Assembly (NCBI GenBank): GCA_029237695.1
Contig: CM055274.1
Span: 18,341,505-18,405,504 of the forward strand
Reading direction: 5' to 3'
Source of the DNA: Conchocele bisecta
Taxonomy: Eukaryota; Mollusca; Bivalvia; Lucinida; Thyasiridae
DNA: 64,000 nucleotides
Of the stretch, positions 56,477 to 64,000 are shown piece after piece. How positions within the stretch are numbered: the first letter of the stretch is position 1; the number at the start of each line of letters is the position of its first letter. The notes under the pieces are model-generated. The model saw nothing but the letters and a program-made list of their open reading frames with translations. It was not told the DNA's origin and ran no database searches. A program made the position numbers and the translations under genes.

Positions 56477-57554
56477 AGGTGAAAGCACGAAGAAACCAGA
56501 AAACTGGAAAATATTTCTTGCAAATGATGAAAACAAACAGCAGTTAGTTCAAGTCATGTTAAAGGTTTGGAACACAGATGTATTTGCTTCCAAAATTAAC
56601 AACCACAATGTCACATTAATATGCGATGGAACAGCATATCAACTGAAGTGTGAAGCTGGACATGTTAACTCAACAGAGATAGAAAGTCTGAAATCTACAC
56701 AGGAAGAGACAGATACGAGGATAATACTGTATGCGATGTATAGCAATGCACATGGATATGACTACATAAGGGTAAAGAGTCCAGATAGTGATATTGTTTT
56801 CATACTATTGCATTATGCTCTGCATCTAGAGAATGTCACTCTTCTGTTCGACACAGGAACTGGAAACAAAAAAAGATTAATCAACATGAGCGAAATAGCT
56901 CATGGGTACACACAGGAATACTGCACCGCGTTATTGACACTGCATGCGTATAAAGGATGTGACAGTACTAGTGCATTCAAGGGGCTGGGGAAGGTTAAGG
57001 CCATACAAACAATGCAGAATATGCCAAAGTACGTTCCAGTTCTGTCTCATGTCAGAGATGATTGGGAGATGGCTGAAGAGACTATTGATGAATTAGAAGC
57101 TTTCACCTGTGCCGTGTATGGCAATTCCAGTTGTACAAAGGTTGATGAACTCAGAGTGTTCATGTTGAAAGCAAAATGTGGTTCATCTGAAAAGCTAACC
57201 ATATCAAACAATGTAGATATTGCGTCACTACCCCCATGTAAAGACAACTTGGTACAGCATGTACGGAGGGTCAATTATCAAGTTGCAATATGGAAGAGGG
57301 CACACATTGTAACTCCTGAGATTCCAAACCCTACTTATGGCCATGGCTGGTTACAAACTGATGGACATTTCGAGCCATTGTGGACGAACGATCCAATTCT
57401 ACCCAACGACTCATATACATCATCGAGAATATACAGGATTGTGACACATCAGATGAAGAAGAATCTGGTGAGATGGGGCCTGTATATTCTGACGAGGATG
57501 CAGACGACAGTGATTAGGCAGTGTGACTTAATGAACAAAAACTCATGGCAATAG
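56433..57554 (+). pseudogene. E2 protein, XPG/FEN-like nuclease core
   Basis: 373 codons in frame 3. ERARRGSG follows the lost frame. QEETDTR (E91, E92, D94), VKSPDSDIVFI (D118, D120) and YKGCDSTSAFKGLGKVKA (D177, helix-hairpin-helix-like) match the E1 nuclease residues in order and spacing. After about 57,405-57,435 the natural reading returns to frame 2, where an acidic tail (SDEEESGEM) ends at a TAG at 57,515-57,517. No CXC cluster is present, unlike E1. Confidence 0.75.
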
Positions 57555-57639
57555 AGCCAACTATATAGAGTAAACAAAGATTTGTTTGTAAATAAACATG
57601 ATACAGAAATATGTTTTATTTTTTAAGATACAATGTAAA

Positions 57640-58320
57640 TTGTATGCCTAATTTGCATATTCATGACTTTGGAAGGTATCCAATCAAATTGGTATTATGT
57701 TTAATGAACTCCTTGACCATGAAAACATATATATAGGCACCTTAAATGTTCTTCTAGCTTGATTAATAAGAAAGATATGTGGAAACATATTTTTTTCTTC
57801 AAAAATGGCGGGAAATGAGAAATTTATGCAATGGCCGTAATCTCATTTGCATAGCAATATGAGGTCACAATACATGATATAATGTTTATATTATAAAGCA
57901 GACATGTATTGTAATAACTTAGACTGCTTCAGTACGAAGTTTATAAATGAATATGTATTTTTTTTGATTTTTTTACGCCTAATTTGCATATTCATGACTT
58001 AGGAAATTATCCAATCAAATCGGTATTGTGTTTAATGAACTCCTTGACCATTAAAACATATATGTAGACACCTTAAGTGGCGGCATCTAATTTGCATATT
58101 TGGCTAAAAATAGATGTGGGACACAATATTTTTTATGTTAACATTTTTTAAAGTATTTAGTATACCCCAAGGAACAATAAAAACATGGCGTACAAATGTT
58201 GTGGCGGGGGGTGAACGGGGGGTCCTGGTAGCACATAGCCTATCCGGCATTCGTCCAGTATTCCCGCGACTTTTCCAAGTTTATACCCCGATAAATTCCA
58301 CAAAAAGGCCATTCATTCCT
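57640..58320 (-). repeat. Right terminal inverted repeat of E2
   Basis: Complement of the left repeat. ATTTGCAT octamers lie at 57,651, 57,845, 57,982 and 58,090. AAAATGGCGG is at 57,802-57,811. It has fewer internal unit copies than the left side. Confidence 0.8.
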
Positions 58321-58353
58321 ATATTAAACACGTATCATAAATGCTGTTATGTA

Positions 58354-58655
58354 CGGAGACCCACAGGGGAAGTAGAATTATTTTTTTATTAATTCGTTCC
58401 CACGAAATAACAATTCGTTCCCACGAAATAACAATTTCCTCAATTTAACAATTACTTCCCAAGAATTAACAATTTGTTCCCACGAATTAACAATTCGTTA
58501 CCTCAATTTAACAATTCGTTCCTACGAAATAGCAATTCGTTCCCACGTGAAACAAATAGTTATATCGTGGGAACGAATTGTTAAATTGAGGGAACGAATT
58601 GTTATTTCGTCGGAACGAATTAATAAAAAATATCCATGTCCCCTGCGGGGCTCCG
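58354..58655. repeat. MITE made of AATTCGTTCCCACGAA units
   Basis: ACGGAGACCCACAGGGGA at the left and TCCCCTGCGGGGCTCCG at the right are imperfect inverted ends. Inside, about seven units with TTCGTTCCCACGAAATAACA run in one direction and three in the other. It begins only about 33 bp beyond the end of E2. A related CTCGTTCCCAGGAGAT-type tract is at 62,090-62,220. Confidence 0.65.
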
Positions 58656-59118
58656 AAGTTATGCCAAAGAAAAAATATTATTATTTTTATTTTATATATA
58701 GTCATTCCACGACGCCAGCAACGATACTGTACCCCTCCCCACCACGCAATGTTGAAGATAAATATTAGTCCGCAATGCACCTGTCTCTTTCATCAACAAC
58801 AAATTACAATAACAACAAATAACAACACTGTGTTATGTAACACTAATTAACAAAACGTAAGCTGCAAATATACCTGGCGTCCTGAAATGATCCTTATTGC
58901 ATGTGCGACCAGTATCCATTGTATCTGCGCAGCACGATCAAGGCATACACTGTTTTAATTCAGTCAGCGACAACATACGTGGCTACAAAATGATACTTTC
59001 TATCACTCAATTGTGTTGTTTAATCAGACTAAAACATGATACTTTCTATCATTCAATTGTGTTATTTAATCAGGTATGAAAAAATATGTATGTAAAAAGG
59101 AAACACGCACACATACAT

Positions 59119-59320
59119 GTACAGTGGAACTTCGCTAAACCGGACACCAAGAAAACATCCGTGATCTTGGTCATGTATCTCTGGCAACAATATCTGTTCA
59201 TTATCGCATAGCACACACATGTCTCAGAATTGCCATATGCCTGATTTACAGCGAAAACTCTCTAAACCGGACACCCTGGGGACCTCCCAGGGTGTCCGGT
59301 TTAGAGAGGTTTCGCTGTTA
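59119..59320. repeat. MITE with TACAGTGGAAC ends
   Basis: GTACAGTGGAACTTCGCTAA at the left and GTTTAGAGAGGTTTCGCTGT at the right are inverted. CTAAACCGGACACC occurs three times in total, counting both strands, and forms a hairpin at 59,258-59,320. Confidence 0.65.
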
Positions 59321-59329
59321 TTCCAAAAC

Positions 59330-60545
59330 ATGGAATATTTAATTAGCTCAATGAATTTGCGGGAACTACGCTCATTTGAGACGCCGTTGGAAATGCATTT
59401 CACACGTGTTTCTAGGTAACGAATTGTAATAATATTGACATAACTTCGTCGGTATAAGGGTACTGTAGATCATTTAACGGCGAAAAAACTAAGTTGCTAA
59501 AAGCACGAGCTTCGTTCCGCAATTAGCCTCCGATTGTTAACACATGCTTTGCATTTTGTTCACGACTCACTAACATTCGCGTATTTTAACGAAATTAAAA
59601 CAGCAGGGAACGAACCTGAGACGAACTACAGATACATATCACAGATACATATCACAGTCGGAAATACGCGACTATGAAAAACAAAAACAAAACTGGGTAT
59701 CAAGTATGGCTTTTTGTAACGGTTTTATCTAAACATTGTATATGAGTACAAGGAAAATTGCAGTTGAAATTAAGAGACATAGATGGGCATATGATGCTCA
59801 CCTGACCTTGTAGTTGCGAACAGTAACTCCTGTAATCTACTCCCGTACCGTTCGTAGCCAGATATCAAAATTGAAATTTTCTCTTGATGCACAACTTTGC
59901 AATATTAGAAACTTTAAAAAATTGTATATATTCCTTTGCCAGAAGCCACATTTTTACGATTCCAGCATTAATCGACTACCACCAAACTGGTCTCATGTCC
60001 CTTGACGTGTCACACGTTATGACGATTTGACCGTTTGAGGGCTTGTACTCGAATCCCATTTGACGGTATAGCTCAAAATTGTATGTATGGAATTGGTCGT
60101 CTAATTTGATTTTTCAGAGCAACCAGATGTTATGTGAAACTATAAATTGTACCTCAATTTAATATTCCGGGAGCAGCCATTTTAGTCCCCGGCGCCACCA
60201 GTTTAACACATATGAAAGACCCGACTGATTCTATATGCGAACACTGGTCACAGGCAACAAAGTTTCGTCAAAATCGGTCTGGCGGTTCAGGCTGAGATAT
60301 TATTTGAAACTAATCAGCTACTTTTCTATGGTCACCATTTTGGATTACGCTATTATCTTTATTTTATAAGCAAATCTGAAAGACTTCACTAATAATCGTA
60401 CATTCAATAAACCATAGGTGGAAGACTAGTACAGTACCTAAATCACAGAAACATTGTCAATTCCAAAAGGTTACCCCACCCACCAATTATCATAGGCTAC
60501 ATATATATATATCGTGTACGAATATGAATAGGTAGGATAACATTT
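59330..60545. other. No gene recognised
   Basis: Unique-looking sequence with only short open frames and one tandem duplication (ACAGATACATATC at 59,628-59,655). Confidence 0.35.
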
Positions 60546-60550
60546 GTGGC

Positions 60551-60774
60551 TGTGACTGGATAGTTGAAGCTTATTGGTTTTGCGACCAGTGTAGATCCAG
60601 ACCAGCATGTGCATTCGCACAGTCTGATCAGGATCTGCACTGTTCACCATTCCACCAATGAAACATCCAAAACAATATACATGTCGATTGTTATTAGGCT
60701 ACAGGAGTGTGATATGTGATCAGGATCTACATATTTTTTCACAAATCCCATAAGTCCCATTTCTCCAGTCACAT
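60551..60774. repeat. MITE-like repeat, family P1, complete
   Basis: TGTGACTGGATAGTTG start, CTCCAGTCACA end, GCATTCGCACAGTCTGATCA core. Confidence 0.7.
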
Positions 60775-60779
60775 AACAT

Positions 60780-62345
60780 GTACAATCTGCAAATTTGGAG
60801 AACTTGATCAGTTACTGGTGTTTGTAAAATACAGCCTGCTCTAAACACAAATAGGTTGATGAAGCAAAGGTGCTTTATGTCCGAATAATAAACCGTTTTG
60901 CGAGGTATATTGCAGACGTATTTATTGGGGTAGAACCCTGAATTGAAGTGGTGATAAACGCCTTTATACGGTCTGCTAATCCCAAGGTAACCAACTCCTT
61001 CTGTTCTCCCGCCCACTCTGACAGAACGTGGTTGGTCTGTTCCAGCTCATTTTGCCGATGCAATTTGGACAAACAAACATAACGTTATTCTATTGTCTGT
61101 GTCAACTGAAAGCGCCGATGGATAATACGAAAAACCTTTTTTTTTTAGAAATTAATCTCGAAACCTGGCGAGATAGCTCGGAAATGATCTAACTAACTAA
61201 CAACAACAAATTATTATGTGAAAGTCGGCCCAGTAAAACAAAAATTATGGAAGAAAATTTCTTCCATAGAGAATGATGCCCATAAAATCAATATTTGATC
61301 GATTTTGTTCAAAAAATATTTTTGGCAGCATATGTTTTTCGTAATGTGAAGAAAAAAAACGGGGAAATTTTCATATTTTTAGTATGTTTATTTGGCCAAA
61401 ATCAAGCGGCACTTTGCAGAATAGGGATACAAACCGAGTAATCCAAATTGCATACCCAACAGGAACTCTGGAGGTGTGACATAATATTATGTGAAATCTT
61501 TTCAAAATTATGACTGGGCGTAGGCCTACATACCTGTATGCTGCATGAACGGCAAAATGTTTTCATGAATTTTGTTTCGCTCACCCAGAGGGTAATTTTT
61601 AGAAAATCGCCCGTAAACCACAATATGAAAAAGAAATGGCCTTCGACGTCGCATTGCGACTGCGTGGTACACGATACGGGGGGAGTCTCAATAACAGCAA
61701 TTTGTTCTCTTCAAAAGTAAAGTTGGGCATGCCAACTATTTTACACATAATGTTGAGCATTGCCGTTGCTATTAATAACTTGCTTTCAGTTCACTCGCTG
61801 ACTTTAAATGTCACCTGACTGTTGTTAATTGCGAACGCAAATTGAGCCTATTGAGACGTCCCCCGATGAACAGAGAGCCACTTCCGAAAGTAGACCCGTG
61901 CAAACGACCAGAATCACGATCCCAATAGCGTGGAGACAGTATGTCTCCCGCCAATATACTGTACCAACAGATTGTAGAACAAGGGGAGTTACCAATGTTT
62001 CGAGTGATGTGTCGATCTCAGCAGGGTTGCGGCCCCTGGCGTGTGGTAAAGTTTGGCGGTATCATTGTACCCTGTACGGACATGTGCACATCATTTTCTA
62101 ACTCGTTCCCAGGAGATAGGATCTCATTGCCACGAGTTAGTATCTCGTTACCACGACATAGCACTTCGTTTCCACGTGATAGGATTTTGTTCCCACTAGT
62201 TAACCACATTGTTACCATGACATAGCATCTCAATCGAACGACATATAACCAGCCAATATAATAGCTTCACCGTCTTGAACGACATTGATGCGACTTTCTG
62301 ATGGCTGACTGTGTAGTTTGAACGAGATACTACATCGTGGGAAGG
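60780..62345. other. No gene recognised; repeat remnants
   Basis: 61,140-61,330 has P6-arm similarity (CGAAACCTGGCGAGATAGCT). 62,090-62,220 has CACGAGTTAGTATCTCGTTA-type units related to the MITE at 58,354. Open frames up to 98 codons show no domain. Confidence 0.4.
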
Positions 62346-62349
62346 AGAT

Positions 62350-62835
62350 TATATCTCGTCGGAACGAGATGCCAGCAAGGTGTATGATCACGTGGTACTA
62401 ACAACAACAACCAGTACTGAAACTTCCAGAGTCCATCCGATTCAAAGTAAGTATTGTTTTATTTTGTCCTTAATACATAACAGACTTTGATGAACTATGG
62501 CGCATCAAACGCGTCTTGTTAAGCTGCATTTGGTCTCTGTACTTTGGCCAAAACTTCTGTCGTTTTTGCGAAGAATCGATTTCCGTGTCTCTGACACGGA
62601 CATCGATTCTTTGCAAAAACGATATAAGTCTGTGCCGAACTCCCTGGACGACCAAATGCGGCTCATGAAGACGCGTTTGCTGCGCCGTATTTCATCAAAA
62701 TCCGTTTCATATTAAGGAAACTATCAAACAATACTTACTTTGGAGTGGGTAAGATTTCAACACTTTCAGCCACTGTTGTTGTTGTTATAACCACGTGATC
62801 ATGCACCTTGGCTATGTCGTCGGAAAGAGATAAAA
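62350..62835. repeat. Long palindrome, arms of about 240 bp
   Basis: CAAGGTGTATGATCACGTGG and AACAACAACAAC near 62,375-62,410 return inverted at 62,776-62,811. AAAGTAAGTATTGTTT and GCATCAAACGCGTCTT return inverted at 62,735 and 62,675. The centre is CCGTGTCTCTGACACGG at 62,583-62,599. Confidence 0.75.
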
Positions 62836-62839
62836 AAAT

Positions 62840-63205
62840 ATTACGCATGTCCATTTTAAGCTGCCGTAACCATTGGAGATGACAGCATGCACGGTGGGTA
62901 TAGTACGTCACGGGCACCTGGGCATTCGTAAGTGAAAACCACATTCACATTTGTTCTCACAGCCGATTTTGAAAACAAAGTCGTGGATTTGCTACTTTTA
63001 ATGACATGAACCCGTAGGTACAAACTGGTAGCATTAGAGAAACAAGTTAATGTGAAAAGCAAATTCATAGAAATCTTCGTACGAACATTTTTATCGTACA
63101 AAGTTTAGTGAAACGGGCACCAGCTCTTTAGATGGGGTGCACTGAATTAGGTAAGACAAATCCTCCACTTCGGGCCATACTTACTTTATCCCACCACCCG
63201 TAAGT
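62840..63205. other. No gene recognised
   Basis: Contains one diverged end of the GTTTCACTAAAC family at about 63,070-63,120 (CAAAGTTTAGTGAAACGGGC). Confidence 0.4.
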
Positions 63206-63210
63206 AACTG

Positions 63211-63442
63211 GGGGCCGTTTCACTAAACTTCTTACGATTAAAATGTTCGTAAGTGCAAAATTATGATATTACACATTAACTTTATTTTCTTGTAAACAAT
63301 TATTGGATTTACATTTATTGAGCATAGGCTGCATATGCAGCCTATGCTCAATAGATGTAAATCCATTAATTAAAATTTACAGACGATCCTAAATTTACAG
63401 TTACGAAAATTTTAGTCGTACGAAGTTTAGTGAAACGCACCC
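63211..63442. repeat. MITE with GGCCGTTTCACTAAACTTCT ends
   Basis: Both inverted ends are present (right end CGAAGTTTAGTGAAACGCAC). A central palindrome, GCATAGGCTGCATATGCAGC with flanks, lies at 63,308-63,363. Confidence 0.7.
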
Positions 63443-63443
63443 C

Positions 63444-63666
63444 TGGAATGGATTTTGATATGTTAACTTTGCTACCAATCTAATCGTCACAAAATGATTT
63501 TCAGACTAGTCCATTTATGAAAAGGGGATGATTTTGTTTTCAAAAATGGAAAAATTACTTGCAAAAAATGAAGATCCTAATGAGACGGCTCGTCACGAGC
63601 CGGCTCAGCTGGATCTACGCTGTTTGCCAATACCACTATATAGGTATGTGGTGTTGGAAGGGTTAA
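63444..63666. repeat. P2 repeat, left end lost
   Basis: Interior and GTTGGAAGGGTTAA end of P2; the missing first bases are replaced by the MITE just upstream. Confidence 0.6.
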
Positions 63667-64000
63667 AGGTACATGCCCACTCAGTAAGCTCATGTTCTTT
63701 ATATCAGATACATCATCTGAGACATTTTCTGGCAAAATAAACATTCATTCACCATTACCCCACGTATTTATTGGCATCATTATACATTTTATATAATATG
63801 TAAATTTTCGCACTGATATCAGAGGCGATAATCGTGTTTCCTTAAAATGTGAATGGACATTACTATTTATTCTCTGTTGTTATTTTTCGATGTGCATTAT
63901 CATACTTTATAATGTGTCGAAAATATTTGTTCAGGTGACACTTTTAATTAGTGTAAATAATAAAAAAAATATCAAGCCTCATTTGTATATGAAAATAGCC
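63666..64000. repeat. P4 repeat cut by the window edge
   Basis: AAGGTACATGCCCACTCAGT start, then P4 interior to the last base. Confidence 0.65.

Larger units (their letters stand above)
51645..58320 (+). mobile_element. E2: long-TIR DNA transposon with broken XPG/FEN-like nuclease gene
   Basis: AGGAATGAATGGCC at 51,645 is inverted as GGCCATTCATTCCT ending at 58,320, and the inverted repeats continue for about 700 bp each. Both sides are flanked by ATA (51,642-51,644 and 58,321-58,323), a possible 3-bp target duplication in AT-rich sequence. The interior carries one large plus-strand gene (about 52,853-57,517) of the same family as E1, broken by at least five stop codons and two frameshifts. 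Its inverted repeats share no end sequence with E1, so E1 and E2 are different families with related proteins. Confidence 0.8.

Noticed and set aside
62497..62715. Mirror-image frames of 61 and 72 codons on opposite strands
   Set aside because: They arise because the region is a palindrome.

Overview
The window reads as non-coding-rich nuclear DNA of an animal, most likely a bivalve mollusc. This is inferred from AT-rich composition, very dense short palindromic (MITE-like) repeats, tRNA-derived SINEs, an ACTC-tailed SINE, tandem-repeat elements resembling bivalve pearl/Helentron-type elements, and a RING-less double-B-box protein with a beta-propeller tail, a kind of gene that is expanded in bivalves. 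No rRNA, true tRNA or bacterial-type operon is visible, and most open frames are chance or repeat-derived.

Layout: 1-5,500 is a patchwork of MITEs and two tRNA-derived SINEs. About 5,530-13,237 (copy A) and 18,405-29,015 (copy B) are two copies of one segmental duplication, about 13 kb apart at the start. Copy B carries an intact intronless B-box gene (25,554-27,899, minus strand) whose coding sequence holds four tandem 68-residue units. Copy A carries a dead paralog (10,916-12,292) with a single unit, a nonsense codon and a deletion of promoter and B-boxes. Each copy also has insertions the other lacks, so each serves as an empty site for the other. Between the copies lie a 75-bp minisatellite, an unclassified GC-rich block and a broken Harbinger transposase fragment.

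The most notable content is two large DNA transposons with long terminal inverted repeats. Element E1 (29,016-34,515) sits exactly at the end of copy B and is flanked by a 3-bp CCA duplication; the matching site in copy A (13,235-13,237) holds a single CCA. Element E2 (51,645-58,320) has unrelated inverted repeats carrying repeated ATGCAAAT octamers. Both encode the same kind of large protein: in E2, N-terminal zinc-binding Cys/His clusters, a long central region with conserved acidic residues, and a C-terminal domain that matches the active-site order of XPG/FEN-type nucleases; E1 keeps the second half and ends in a CXC-like cysteine cluster. XPG-like nucleases and 3-4 bp target duplications are features I recall for the Academ superfamily, but this assignment was not tested.

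35,000-51,600 and 58,320-64,000 are again nested MITEs and tandem-repeat elements, including a 2.1-kb non-coding inverted-repeat element with a 6-bp duplication (36,075-38,205) and several near-perfect palindromes. No complete host gene is recognisable apart from the B-box gene.
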